64,000 nucleotides of DNA from Sphingomonas psychrolutea (GTDB lineage: Bacteria > Pseudomonadota > Alphaproteobacteria > Sphingomonadales > Sphingomonadaceae): assembly GCF_014636175.1 (NCBI RefSeq), contig NZ_BMDW01000004.1:143387-207386 (forward strand), in the 5' to 3' direction. The notes under the pieces were generated by a model, which ran no database searches, was not told the DNA's origin, and worked only from the letters and a program-made list of their open reading frames with translations. The stretch's first letter is position 1; every line of letters begins with the position of its first letter. Of this stretch, positions 27,027 to 35,803 are shown one piece after another. The translations under genes and the position numbers were made by a program.

Positions 27027-27719
27027 ATGACATTCATCAGCAAGAAGCAGAAGTCGGTCACGATCGATCGTGAAAAGCTCCACGGCATCGACGAAGCGAT
27101 CGCTTTGGCGAAATCGGGTGCCACCTCGAAGTTCGACGAGACGATCGAAGTCGCGATGAACTTGGGCGTCGACCCGCGCCACGCCGACCAAATGGTCCGC
27201 GGCGTCGTGACCTTGCCCAAAGGCACGGGTAAAACCGTCCGCGTCGGCGTGTTCGCCAAGGGCGTGAAGGCCGAGGAGGCGCTCGCCGCCGGGGCCGATG
27301 TCGTTGGCGCGGAGGATCTGATGGAGATCGTCCAGGGTGGCACGATCGATTTCGACCGCTGCATCGCGACGCCGGACATGATGGGCATCGTCGGGCGACT
27401 CGGCAAGATCCTGGGGCCGAAGGGCATGATGCCGAACCCCAAGCTCGGCACGGTCACGATGAACGTCGCGGAAGCGGTCAAGGCAGCCAAGGGCGGCCAA
27501 ATCGAATATCGCGTCGAAAAGGCCGGGATCATCCATTCGGGCATCGGCAAGGCGTCGTTCCCGGCAGAAGATCTGCGCGCCAATTTCAACGCGCTGATCG
27601 ATGCGATCGTCAAGGCCAAGCCGTCGGGCGCCAAGGGCAAGTATGTCCGCAAGGTCGCGGTTTCGAGCACCATGGGTGTCGGGATCAAGGTCGATGTGGC
27701 TGAGGTTTCGGCCGCCTAA
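27027..27719 (+). CDS. rplA: 50S ribosomal protein L1
   Basis: 230 residues from the ATG at 27027 ([17 protein letters not shown]). The L1 signature [20 protein letters not shown] block and the RNA-binding stretch around [20 protein letters not shown] are present. It forms the L1 stalk of the large subunit and usually represses its own operon. It follows rplK by four bases and is ended by a strong terminator at 27750. Confidence 0.98.
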   Translation: MTFISKKQKSVTIDREKLHGIDEAIALAKSGATSKFDETIEVAMNLGVDPRHADQMVRGVVTLPKGTGKTVRVGVFAKGVKAEEALAAGADVVGAEDLMEIVQGGTIDFDRCIATPDMMGIVGRLGKILGPKGMMPNPKLGTVTMNVAEAVKAAKGGQIEYRVEKAGIIHSGIGKASFPAEDLRANFNALIDAIVKAKPSGAKGKYVRKVAVSSTMGVGIKVDVAEVSAA

Positions 27720-27749
27720 GGCGTCCCATTCCGTTCGCGACATGATCAA

Positions 27750-27779
27750 GGGCCGGGGCGCAATCCCCGGCCCTTTTTC
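27750..27779 (+). terminator. Rho-independent terminator after rplA
   Basis: Perfect 9-bp stem GGGCCGGGG/CCCCGGCCC with a 6-base loop, followed by TTTTTCT. It ends the rplK-rplA transcript, which in most bacteria would continue to rplJL. Confidence 0.9.
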
Positions 27780-27784
27780 TTTCT

Positions 27785-27817
27785 TCTCTCTCGCCCCGCT
27801 TGCGGGGAGAGGGAGAA
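27785..27817. repeat. Single unit of a CTCTC...GCGGGGAGAG palindromic repeat
   Basis: Hairpin built on CGCCCCGC/GCGGGGAG with CT-rich and AG-rich flanks. It resembles one arm of the large palindrome between rpoB and rpoC. Probably a REP-type extragenic repeat. Confidence 0.6.
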
Positions 27818-27986
27818 GCAGGACGCGCCATTTGCTATTGGGGCGAAATGCGCCTAAGGCGCTCAGGCTACTTTCGCAAATCGACGGTCTCTGGCGCTTT
27901 GCGGCTCCATCTTCCTTCTTTCACTGCTGATTACGGCACACGTCGACGCGACTCTCGCGTCGCCGCAACCAAAGAAGGATACCTTC

Positions 27987-28193
27987 ATGACCATCGGAAC
28001 CGTAAAGTTCTTCAATGCCGACAAGGGCTATGGCTTCATCGCGCCGGAAGGCGGCGGCGAGGATGCCTTTGTGCACATCACCGCAGTCGAGCGCGCCGGC
28101 ATGGCGACCCTCGATAAGGACCAGCGCGTTCAGTACGAGCTCGAGCAGGACAAGCGCGGCAAGATGTCGGCTGTGAACCTGCAGCACGCTTAA
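27987..28193 (+). CDS. cspA: Cold-shock protein, CspA family
   Basis: A 68-residue single cold-shock domain protein starting MTIGTVKFFNADKGYGFI; RNP1 is KGYGFI and RNP2 is DAFVHI. A small single-stranded RNA/DNA-binding protein, often an RNA chaperone. The long leader (about 150 bases after the REP-type hairpin) could fold to give temperature control, as in other cspA mRNAs, but this is not shown. A strong terminator follows, so the gene is monocistronic. Confidence 0.95.
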   Translation: MTIGTVKFFNADKGYGFIAPEGGGEDAFVHITAVERAGMATLDKDQRVQYELEQDKRGKMSAVNLQHA

Positions 28194-28212
28194 TAGCGTC
28201 TGCTAAAAGAAA

Positions 28213-28245
28213 GGGCGGTCCGGTTCTCCGGGCCGCCCTTTTTTT
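28213..28245 (+). terminator. Rho-independent terminator after cspA
   Basis: Stem GGGCGGTCCGG / CCGGGCCGCCC (one G-T pair) with loop TTCT, followed by seven T. It lies five bases before the stop of the convergent AsmA gene, so it may serve both strands. Confidence 0.9.
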
Positions 28246-28249
28246 GTGT

Positions 28250-30214
28250 TCACCGTAGCGCCGTCGCGACGGCGCGCTCGTAACCGAACGTCGCGGGCGG
28301 CGGGATCGGGATGTCGGGCGGGGTCTTGGTGAGGCCGAGTGCCTGACCGAGCGAGCGACCGAATACCTTGAGCAGCGCGCCAGGTGTCGGCTTGTCGGTG
28401 GTGCCCGCGCCCGCGACCGATACGGTCGGCGCGCTCAGCGTGCCGCCAATGCGGATCGGGTCGGCAATGCGCAGCAACGCGCGGCTCTTGCTCGTGCCCG
28501 CCAGCGTTACGTCGATGCGCTCGCCATCGAGCACAATCCGCCCTGCCCCGCGCCCGACCGAGCTGCCAGTGTCGATGCCGAGCGGATGCGGAACAAGCAC
28601 ACCATTGGTCGCACTGAAATTGGCGACGAGGCAGCGCAGCGGCACTTGCTGGCTCGGGCCGCCAATCGCGTGGACGACCGCGCCGCTCAGATTCTGGCCG
28701 AGCACATCTGCGACGATCCGCTTTACATGGCCCTGCGTCGCGACAATCGCCGCCTTGCCCGAGGCGTGCGACAGCGCTTCGCGCACGGTATCGCCCTGAC
28801 CGCTCAGGACAATGTGCCCGCGCACTTGCCCGCCGACGATGTCGGGCTGGCCGATCAAGCCCTCGAGCGTGAGGCCGGCCAGACGGAGGTCGACCGACAA
28901 TTTGGGTGGCCCGCTGCGATGATCGACGCGGGCGGTGCCGGTCATCCGCCCATTGGCGAGCGTGGCGACGATGTTGCTGACGCTCAGCAACTTATGATCG
29001 AGGCTTAGCGTGCCGGACAGGCTGTGGAATACCGTGCCGCCCTTGGAGAGCAGATGGTCTGCGGAAAAGCGGATCGTGCCGTCGGTCTTCCACAGTTTCG
29101 ACAAGTTGATGCGCGTTGGCGGGAGGACGCGCGGGCCGATCGTCGCACGGCGCTGGGCCGAGACGGCTTGCCCCTTGGCGTCGGCGAGATCGTCGAAATC
29201 GAGCTGCGTGGCGTGCAGCCGCGCGTCGATCGCGGTACGCTGGTCGATCTTGTGGACCGTCGCCATCCCGGTGAAGCGCGAGCGCCCGATGCTGCCGCCG
29301 ATCCGGTCGACATACCAGTCGCGCCCGTCATGCCGGATCGTCCCCGTCACCGCGACGGCTTGCGTGCCGAACAATCCCGCTTCGATGATGCGGTCGATAT
29401 TCTTGAGCGTCGGGGCCTGCGCCGCGATGGCGGCGGTGAAGTGGCGCGTGTCGAGCACCCCGTTCATCTGGCCCTTTGCGGTCATGTGCAGGGCGGGCGA
29501 TGCCAGCGTGGCGGCGAAGGGATAGGGCGCGGCGGGGTCGATCCCGGTGATCCGCCCGCCGGTCAGATCGAGCGTGGCGGGCGAATCCAGAAAGGTGCCG
29601 GTGGCGGACAGGCGGAGGCCGCGCGTCGCATCGACGGTAAGCGGCCCCGCAATCATCAGGCCGCGCTTGGCGTCCCGCAGCACGATCTGCGTGTTGGTGA
29701 TGGTCAGATCGGACAGGCTGGGGCCAGTCGATTCGGACGTGCGCGCTTTGGGTCCATCGGGTTTCCAGTTGGCGCGACCGTCGGCGTCGCGGATCAGCAC
29801 GATCCGCGCGCCATCGACCGTCACCCGGTCCGGGCGGAACGTGCCGAACAGCAAAGCGAACACCGGCACGCGCACCCGCGCCATGCCGATGCGGACGAAA
29901 TCACCGGGGCCTGCCCAAGCGGGCTGTGCGATCCGCACATCGCGTACCGAAACGATCGGCGTGTAGGAAAACACGCCGTCGCGCGTGATTGATCCGACCT
30001 GTACGTGCGTCTTGAGCGCGGCCGACAGGCGGTTCTCGACCAGCCCCCGCATCAACCCGACCGGAAAGGCACCCAGTACAAGGACGAAAATTGCGAGCGA
30101 CGCCAGAAGGGCGAGAGCGATACGCGGCAGCAGCCAGTGCCAGCGCGGCGGGCGCGCGATGCGCGGCAGGTTTTCTGGGATCGTCACGCGGGGAAGAACC
30201 CGGCGACGCGACAT
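28250..30214 (-). CDS. AsmA-family protein
   Basis: 654 residues from the ATG at 30214 (MSRRRVLPRV). One membrane anchor at about residues 28-55 is followed by a long periplasmic region with the AsmA N-terminal signature (VSVRDVRIAQPAW and RVTVDGARIVLIRDADGRANW) and the C-terminal AsmA block (GHIVLSGQGDTVREALSHASGKAAI, in parts). AsmA-like proteins are thought to help move phospholipids between inner and outer membrane, forming bridge-like beta structures. A start 24 codons upstream is possible but lacks a signal-like beginning. It faces cspA tail to tail. Confidence 0.88.
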   Translation of the reverse strand: MSRRRVLPRVTIPENLPRIARPPRWHWLLPRIALALLASLAIFVLVLGAFPVGLMRGLVENRLSAALKTHVQVGSITRDGVFSYTPIVSVRDVRIAQPAWAGPGDFVRIGMARVRVPVFALLFGTFRPDRVTVDGARIVLIRDADGRANWKPDGPKARTSESTGPSLSDLTITNTQIVLRDAKRGLMIAGPLTVDATRGLRLSATGTFLDSPATLDLTGGRITGIDPAAPYPFAATLASPALHMTAKGQMNGVLDTRHFTAAIAAQAPTLKNIDRIIEAGLFGTQAVAVTGTIRHDGRDWYVDRIGGSIGRSRFTGMATVHKIDQRTAIDARLHATQLDFDDLADAKGQAVSAQRRATIGPRVLPPTRINLSKLWKTDGTIRFSADHLLSKGGTVFHSLSGTLSLDHKLLSVSNIVATLANGRMTGTARVDHRSGPPKLSVDLRLAGLTLEGLIGQPDIVGGQVRGHIVLSGQGDTVREALSHASGKAAIVATQGHVKRIVADVLGQNLSGAVVHAIGGPSQQVPLRCLVANFSATNGVLVPHPLGIDTGSSVGRGAGRIVLDGERIDVTLAGTSKSRALLRIADPIRIGGTLSAPTVSVAGAGTTDKPTPGALLKVFGRSLGQALGLTKTPPDIPIPPPATFGYERAVATALR

Positions 30215-30323
30215 TTGTTGCACCAACGTAGCGCCGTGATGACGCGAGACGGGCCGGAGGTTTCTCACCCCCCGGCCCTTCCGCAATCCCCGGCGCCTTT
30301 CCCAATTGCAGTATCGTGGGCGG

Positions 30324-32798
30324 TCAGATGCCGATCACGCCACCATCCGCCTTAGTGATGACGATTGTCGCCGAACGCGGGCGCGATCCGGCGGCGGCGG
30401 TGCCCGACTGATTGGCGGGCCAATTGCTCGTAATCGACGCAGCGGTGCCGTTCTCGCCAGGATGCTGAATGTTCACGAACAGCGATTTGCCGTCCGGCGT
30501 CGAGTGGATGCCGGTGATCTCGCATTCCTTCGGGCCGACGAGGAAACGACGCAGCGTCGTCCCCGGCGTCTTGCCGATCCGCGTCGTCACGGTGTTGGTC
30601 GCGCCGCCCAGCGTGCTGGTCACGCTGCGCGTGCCGCCGTCACCGACGATGCCGGGGATCGATGCTAGCAACATGCAGTTGGTCTGGTCGACAAAGGCGC
30701 CGTCATCGGTTTCGATCCACATTAGCGGCGTGGAAGTACCGGTAATGTTCGTCGGCAGGCCAAACCACAGTCCGTCGGGCGACGAGAAATCGTTGGTCGC
30801 ATCAAGGCCAGAAAGATTGATGTTGGTCGCATCAAGGTCGCTACCCGCACCGAAGCCATAAATATCCCAGGTGAAGCTGGTCGCCTCGGACGTATCGCCG
30901 GTTTCCCGCAAGCGGATGATATGGCCATTGGCATTGCCATTAGTCGATCCGCCGGTCGTCCGCGGATCGTTATAAGCGCGCGGATTGGCCGGATCGACCG
31001 CGGCGGCGGTACGCGACGAATTGTTGGTGAGCGTCGCATACATCTCGCCGGTTGCCGGATTGACTGCGGTCCATTCGGGCCGATCCATCCGCGTCGCACC
31101 GAGCGCATCCGCCGCGAGCCGTGCGTTGACGAGGACGTCGGCCTGATCGGCAAAGGCATAAGCGGCGTTGCCGGCGGTCAGCGGGCCGGTGCCGAACACC
31201 AACGGCAGCCATGTGCCGCTGCCATCGGCGTTGAAGCGCGCGACATAGAGCGTGCCCGCGTCGAGATATTTGTCGCCGATCGCGAGACGGTTGGTGATCG
31301 CCGCATCCGCCGCCGACCAAACCGCGGTCGATACGAATTTGTAGATATATTCGTTTTGCGCGTCGTCGCCCATGTAAAAGGCGGGGCGGACGCCTGCGAT
31401 CGTACGGCCGATCTGGCAGCCTTCATGGTTCATGCGGCCAAGCGCGGTGCGCTTGCGCGGGGTCGATGCCGGATCGAACGGATCGATTTCGACGACCCAG
31501 CCATATTGGAACGCTTCGTTGCGGAAATCGCCGGTGCCGTCGGCTGCGGCGGTCGGATTGACCGTGATGTTCCACTTCGAAAAGTTCGTGCTGGTCGCAT
31601 CGGCGGGGACCACGGTCGCCCAATTGTTGTTGCCCGCGCGACCTTCGGGAATGCCGTAGCGCGCGAGGCTGACATTGACCTTCGACGTTGCACCGCCGCG
31701 CGCGACGACATCGCCGGTCGAGCGGCGGAAATAACCCGCCCAATTCTCTTCATTGGTCAGATAGGTGTTCCACGGCATCGTGCCATTGGCGCAGTTGTTG
31801 ATCGTGCCGCGCCCCGCAACGCCGGTCGGCGAGAAAACCGTGCGCAGGATGGCGTTACCACGCACCGGGCCGTTGAAGGCCATCGGCGTCAGCGGGGTGA
31901 TGCGGCGGTTGAGCGACGAGGACTGGACATAGGACCAGGTGCCGCCGGTCTGCGCTACTTCGATCACCGAGACGCCGTGGCACTCGATTTCCTTGATCGC
32001 CTCGGCCTCAGGCCGTGCGCCGCCGACCGAAGTCTGCCCGGCGGTGTGGAGATAGGCTGCGGTGATATTCTCGTGGTTCAGCGCGAGCACACCGCGCGTG
32101 TTGCTCGTCGGATCGGGCGTGGTGCCAGTCGCGGCCAGCCCGAAGAAGGTCAGGCCGTCGTGATGATCGCCCGCACGTTGCGCGAAATTGGTATCGGTGC
32201 CGTCGTTAGCGAAGGCGGAAACGCCGCTCGCGATCGGATCGCCGAGGCGGTAGAGGACCGTTGCGGTGTAGCCGGTCGGCACGGTGACGATATCGGCAAG
32301 GCTTTTGGGGACAGCGGTGAAGCCGAGGACGGCCGGCGCGATCACGACGGTCGCCACGGAATTTACGGCGTTGCCCGATTCGGGGATCGCGGTAAATTGG
32401 AACGTCAGTGTTGCATTTGCACTGACCGAAGGAGCGATGAAGGTCGCGACGTTGCTGTTTGCCCCGGTCAGCGTGACGGGCGGTCCTCCGGTCTGGCTCC
32501 AGCTGGAATTTCTGGCTGATCCGCCAGCGACGGTACCCGTCAGCGTCACGAGCTTTCCCGACGTCGTCTGACCCGACGAACCGGCCACAATCGTCAGCGG
32601 GATCGCGTCGACGCCGCTGCACGCCGATAGCAACGCTCCCCCGAATACCGCTGCGGTAGCGGCCGACATACCGCCCATCAACGCTTGCCGCCGCGAATAG
32701 CGCGACGCGATCATGTCGTTCAGATGCGGATTGCTGGTGCGGTTGGTGTCGATATCGCCGTCATCATAAGCGGTGATCACGGTGTTGAACGTTTCCAT
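30324..32798 (-). CDS. phoX: PhoX-family alkaline phosphatase with Tat-type lipoprotein signal
   Basis: 824 residues from the ATG at 32798 behind a G-rich ribosome-binding site. The Tat motif SRRQAL is at residues 35-40 and a lipobox-like LSAC ends at Cys60, so it may be an exported lipoprotein. An Ig/PKD-like domain (about 63-160) is followed by the DUF839/PhoX beta-propeller with DHHDGLTFFG, LNHE, GMPWNTYLTNEENW-like and RMNHEG segments that include the expected metal ligands. PhoX enzymes use Ca and Fe to release phosphate from organic esters. Candidate Pho-box repeats lie about 90 bases upstream. Confidence 0.92.
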   Translation of the reverse strand: METFNTVITAYDDGDIDTNRTSNPHLNDMIASRYSRRQALMGGMSAATAAVFGGALLSACSGVDAIPLTIVAGSSGQTTSGKLVTLTGTVAGGSARNSSWSQTGGPPVTLTGANSNVATFIAPSVSANATLTFQFTAIPESGNAVNSVATVVIAPAVLGFTAVPKSLADIVTVPTGYTATVLYRLGDPIASGVSAFANDGTDTNFAQRAGDHHDGLTFFGLAATGTTPDPTSNTRGVLALNHENITAAYLHTAGQTSVGGARPEAEAIKEIECHGVSVIEVAQTGGTWSYVQSSSLNRRITPLTPMAFNGPVRGNAILRTVFSPTGVAGRGTINNCANGTMPWNTYLTNEENWAGYFRRSTGDVVARGGATSKVNVSLARYGIPEGRAGNNNWATVVPADATSTNFSKWNITVNPTAAADGTGDFRNEAFQYGWVVEIDPFDPASTPRKRTALGRMNHEGCQIGRTIAGVRPAFYMGDDAQNEYIYKFVSTAVWSAADAAITNRLAIGDKYLDAGTLYVARFNADGSGTWLPLVFGTGPLTAGNAAYAFADQADVLVNARLAADALGATRMDRPEWTAVNPATGEMYATLTNNSSRTAAAVDPANPRAYNDPRTTGGSTNGNANGHIIRLRETGDTSEATSFTWDIYGFGAGSDLDATNINLSGLDATNDFSSPDGLWFGLPTNITGTSTPLMWIETDDGAFVDQTNCMLLASIPGIVGDGGTRSVTSTLGGATNTVTTRIGKTPGTTLRRFLVGPKECEITGIHSTPDGKSLFVNIQHPGENGTAASITSNWPANQSGTAAAGSRPRSATIVITKADGGVIGI

Positions 32799-32886
32799 AG
32801 GGTCCCCCCGAAGCGACCTGAATGGTCGTCGGAAGTCTTCATGTTGGGGAAAGTTAACGTTGGCATGACGTCTTGGCGACGATCGC

Positions 32887-32915
32887 GCGACAGTATCGCG
32901 ACTTTTGTGTGACAT
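32887..32915 (-). promoter_or_regulatory. Candidate Pho box, three units at 11-bp pitch, upstream of phoX
   Basis: On the plus strand GCGACAG (32887-32893), GCGACTT (32898-32904) and GTGACAT (32909-32915) are spaced exactly 11 bases apart. On the minus strand these read ATGTCAC, AAGTCGC and CTGTCGC, similar to the CTGTCAT half-site of the PhoB box with its 7+4 base unit. The match is partial. Confidence 0.5.
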
Positions 32916-32978
32916 GGCCTCGGCACCGCCGAAAATGCCGGCTTTCGCGCGATCGTCTGCCCGATTTTGCTTGCCCGA

Positions 32979-34157
32979 TCAGGCGATAATTTTGTCGAGC
33001 GCCATACAGAACGCCTTCATCTCCGCCGCCGAGCCGACCGTCACGCGGCTGACCGTCGGCCAGATCGGCCAGGATCGCCCGATTTCGACGCTTTCCTTGC
33101 GGAAGGCGGCTTGCATGTCCTTGGCCTGTTTGGTTTTCCAATCGATCATGAACATGTTCGCATCGGTCGGGAACACCGTCACGCCTTTCGCCTTCAAATG
33201 ATCGAGCGTCAGGCCGCGCGCGACTTGCATTTCCTTGCGGCGCGCGGCGATCAGCGGCGCGGCGGTGAGGCTGGCGGTGGCGCAGGCGATGCTGGTGACG
33301 GGCAAGGCGCCCGATTGCATCCCACCATCGTAGCGCATCATCTTCTGGATGTTGGCGGGCTGGGTGATGATATAGCCCATCCGCAGCCCTGCCATGCCGA
33401 ACAGCTTGGAGAAGGTGCGCATCACAATGACATGCTTGTGCTGCAGCGCGAGATAGGAGGCGACGGGGACGCCGGCGAAATGCGTGTACGCTTCGTCGAT
33501 CAGCACCATCGCATCGGTTGGTTTGTTGGCGATCAGCCATTCGATATCGGCGAGCGGGGTGATCGTGCCGGTCGGGTTGTTGGGCGTGCAGATATAGAAC
33601 AGCCCGGCATTCGGATTGGCCGCGACCATCGCTCTCACGTCATGGCGGTAATCGGGCGTCAGCGGCACCGCATTGACTGGCGCGCCGAGCCACGCGGCGG
33701 TGCGGCCGGCAAGCTCGAAGGTCGGGTCGGCAGTGACGAGTCCCCTGGTCGGCGAACAATAGCTGACGACCGCGCGGCACAGCGGATCGCTCGACCCCGG
33801 CCACGGCGCGACATGATCGTAGGGGACGGTCTCGACCGCTATCACCGCCTTGATGAAATCGCCGCGCTGATCCTGCGGGGAATAGCGGTTGCCCTGCCCG
33901 ATCATCTTCGATGCCGCCACTGCCCCGGGCGTGAGCGGGCCGGTCCAGCATTCGTTCGCGCCGATCCGCACCTTGGCATTCGGTGCCGGATCGGGCACGC
34001 CGCCCGATGCCCAGGCCGGCCGCCCGACACTGGCGGCGAGCATGCCGGTACCGAACACCGCAGCAACGCGCGCAAGGTCGCGGCGAGCAAAGCCGCGGGT
34101 TAGCAGATCATCCTGCGCTTCATCGGAAAGCGGCGCGGCGGGCAAGTGCGTAGTCAT
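32979..34157 (-). CDS. Tat-exported HisC-like PLP aminotransferase
   Basis: 392 residues. The N-terminus has a twin-arginine signal, with ARRDLARVAAVFG at about residues 24-36 and a cleavage-like AWA-S around 48-51. The rest is a fold-type I aminotransferase of the histidinol-phosphate aminotransferase group: TPNNPTGT (191-198), the PLP-contacting Asp221 in LIDEAY, Lys251 in TFSKLFGMAGLR, and a closing RVTVG. Such enzymes are normally cytoplasmic; an exported, folded, PLP-loaded form would need the Tat route, which fits. The substrate is unknown. It lies upstream of phoX on the same strand, 180 bases away. Confidence 0.87.
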   Translation of the reverse strand: MTTHLPAAPLSDEAQDDLLTRGFARRDLARVAAVFGTGMLAASVGRPAWASGGVPDPAPNAKVRIGANECWTGPLTPGAVAASKMIGQGNRYSPQDQRGDFIKAVIAVETVPYDHVAPWPGSSDPLCRAVVSYCSPTRGLVTADPTFELAGRTAAWLGAPVNAVPLTPDYRHDVRAMVAANPNAGLFYICTPNNPTGTITPLADIEWLIANKPTDAMVLIDEAYTHFAGVPVASYLALQHKHVIVMRTFSKLFGMAGLRMGYIITQPANIQKMMRYDGGMQSGALPVTSIACATASLTAAPLIAARRKEMQVARGLTLDHLKAKGVTVFPTDANMFMIDWKTKQAKDMQAAFRKESVEIGRSWPIWPTVSRVTVGSAAEMKAFCMALDKIIA

Positions 34158-34672
34158 CGATCGGTCCCCTGCTTCAAGCGGATTGCGATCCTTCCTGCGT
34201 GGACTCGTGCGGTCCTTCTGGGGACTGAGTGTTTCCTAGTTTGGCGAGAAAAGCTACCCCCATCATCGTCACCCCGGCCTTGTGCCGGGGTCCACCGATC
34301 AACGCACACGCGGCGTGTCGGGCGCGGTGGGCCCCGGCACAAGGCCGGGGTGACGACGGACGTTTGGCGGTCTGGTCGCGCCCGCCCAAGGTTGACTCCT
34401 GCGCCGTATCCGCTAAAGGCGCGCACTCTCCCGACAGGCTCCGGCTTGGCGGGACCGTCCGAGACAGCGAGTGACCGGGATTTGCCGGTCTTGATTTCTC
34501 GCCGAGACGGGGACAGGATTTTTCCGCTCGGGGCTTCCCCGTGACGGTTTGCCGCCTCATGATCGGGGCGTCGCTCCCATTCCCCATCGCTGGACTATGC
34601 TGGGCAAGCATCTGCTTGTCCGGTTTGTAACCGGTCACGATCCCCGGATTGTGGCCAAACGTGGAGAATGGC
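34158..34672. other. Intergenic region before rplJ, holding a REP-like palindrome
   Basis: 515 bases without a convincing gene. The REP-like pair is at 34268-34354. The last 170 bases would be the rplJ leader, where L10(L12)4 normally binds its own mRNA; I did not find a structure I could defend. Short GC-rich inverted segments such as ACCGG/CCGGT occur. Confidence 0.5.
34268..34354. repeat. REP-like palindrome pair, empty form
   Basis: Two arms in inverted orientation: 34268-34296, beginning GTCACCCCGGCCTTG, and 34326-34354, ending GGCCGGGGTGAC, separated by 29 bases. Each arm has its own CCGG-rich hairpin. The same two arms flank a GIY-YIG gene at 52935-53334. Confidence 0.8.
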
Positions 34673-35206
34673 ATGGATCGCGCTCAAAAGACCGAGCTCG
34701 TCGCCGAGCTGCAACAGACGTTTGCCGAAGTCGGCGTGGTGATCGTCACCCGCAACCTCGGTATGACGGTGGCGCAGTCGACCAAGCTGCGTATCGCAAT
34801 GCGCGACGCAGGGGCGACCTACAAGGTCTCGAAGAACAAGCTTGCCAAGATCGCGCTGGACGGCACCGACTATCTCTCGCTGGGCGACTTGCTCACCGGG
34901 CCAGTGGGTCTCGCCAGTTCCATTGACCCCGTCGCGGCCGCCAAGGTGGCCGTCGATTTCGCGAAGACGAACGACAAGTTCGAAATCGTGGGTGGGGCGA
35001 TGGGCGCGACCGTCCTCGACGTAGACGGTGTGAAGGCACTCGCGACGATGCCGTCGCTGGATGAACTGCGCGCGAAGATCCTGGGCCTCCTGGTTGCACC
35101 CGCAACCAAGCTCGCGACGATCACGCAGGCTCCTGCAGCACAGCTCGCCCGGGTCCTCATGGCGTATGCCGACAAGGACGCCGAACAGGCAGAAGTGGAC
35201 GCCTGA
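34673..35206 (+). CDS. rplJ: 50S ribosomal protein L10
   Basis: 177 residues from the ATG at 34673 ([17 protein letters not shown]) with GGAGA seven bases upstream. The N-terminal rRNA-binding domain includes [13 protein letters not shown], and the C-terminal helix that carries the L7/L12 dimers ends [11 protein letters not shown]. Full family length. It forms the base of the ribosomal stalk. rplL follows after 63 bases. Unlike in most bacteria, rplA is about 7 kb upstream. Confidence 0.98.
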   Translation: MDRAQKTELVAELQQTFAEVGVVIVTRNLGMTVAQSTKLRIAMRDAGATYKVSKNKLAKIALDGTDYLSLGDLLTGPVGLASSIDPVAAAKVAVDFAKTNDKFEIVGGAMGATVLDVDGVKALATMPSLDELRAKILGLLVAPATKLATITQAPAAQLARVLMAYADKDAEQAEVDA

Positions 35207-35269
35207 TGCGCCATTTGGTGCTTTGGACGCTTCGAGATTTCAAACCGAACCTAAAATTGGAGATTAATC

Positions 35270-35647
35270 ATGGCAGACCTTAACGCGCTGGTTGACCAGC
35301 TTTCGGCCCTCACCGTCCTCGAGGCAGCCGATCTTTCGAAGCTTCTCGAAGAGAAGTGGGGCGTCTCGGCCGCAGCAGCGGTTGCAGTCGCTGGCCCGGC
35401 AGCAGGCGGCCCTGCCGCTCCTGCGGTCGAAGAGCAGACCGAATTTGACGTCATCCTCGTCAATGACGGTGGCAAGAAGATCAACGTCATCAAGGAAGTG
35501 CGCGTGATCACCGCACTCGGCCTGACCGAAGCCAAGACGCTGGTCGAATCGGCTCCCAAGGCCGTCAAGGAAGGCGTCAACAAGGAAGAAGCCGCCAAGA
35601 TCAAGGCGCAGCTGGAAGCAGCCGGCGCAACCGTCGAGATCAAGTAA
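35270..35647 (+). CDS. rplL: 50S ribosomal protein L7/L12
   Basis: 125 residues starting [30 protein letters not shown]. The N-terminal dimerisation domain, Ala/Pro-rich hinge (about 40-52) and C-terminal factor-binding domain with [10 protein letters not shown] and [14 protein letters not shown] are all clear. It recruits translation GTPases. The gene is followed by a three-hairpin repeat and a strong terminator-like hairpin, not directly by rpoB. Confidence 0.98.
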   Translation: MADLNALVDQLSALTVLEAADLSKLLEEKWGVSAAAAVAVAGPAAGGPAAPAVEEQTEFDVILVNDGGKKINVIKEVRVITALGLTEAKTLVESAPKAVKEGVNKEEAAKIKAQLEAAGATVEIK

Positions 35648-35653
35648 GCTGCA

Positions 35654-35747
35654 GCGGGAGAGACGCTTTAGCGCAAGCTAAAGCGCACTCCCGCAAAGCC
35701 GGGCGGCGGCCCTCGGGCCGTCCGACGACATGGGCTTTGCCCATGTC
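35654..35747 (+). repeat. Three-hairpin repeat element, copy C
   Basis: Stem one is a perfect 9-bp CGCTTTAGC/GCTAAAGCG with loop GCAA (35664-35685), inside an outer GCGGGAG/CTCCCGC pair (35654-35694). Stem two is GGCGGCCC/GGGCCGTC (35705-35722). Stem three is a perfect 9-bp GACATGGGC/GCCCATGTC with loop TTT (35727-35747). Same plan as copies A and B. Confidence 0.82.
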
Positions 35748-35761
35748 CGCTTGATCCAAAG

Positions 35762-35795
35762 AAACAGGCGGCTCCAGCAATGGAGCCGCCTGTTT
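35762..35795. terminator. Terminator-like hairpin after rplL, probably bidirectional
   Basis: Perfect 15-bp stem AAACAGGCGGCTCCA paired across the loop GCAA, with A-rich and T-rich ends on the two sides. It lies between rplL and the convergent membrane-protein gene, so it can end both transcripts. Confidence 0.85.
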
Positions 35796-35803
35796 CCGTT
35801 CGT

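Noticed and set aside
34392..34419. Possible promoter TTGACT - 16 bases - TAAAGG before rplJ
   Set aside because: The -10 is poor and the spacing is short; not convincing enough to list.
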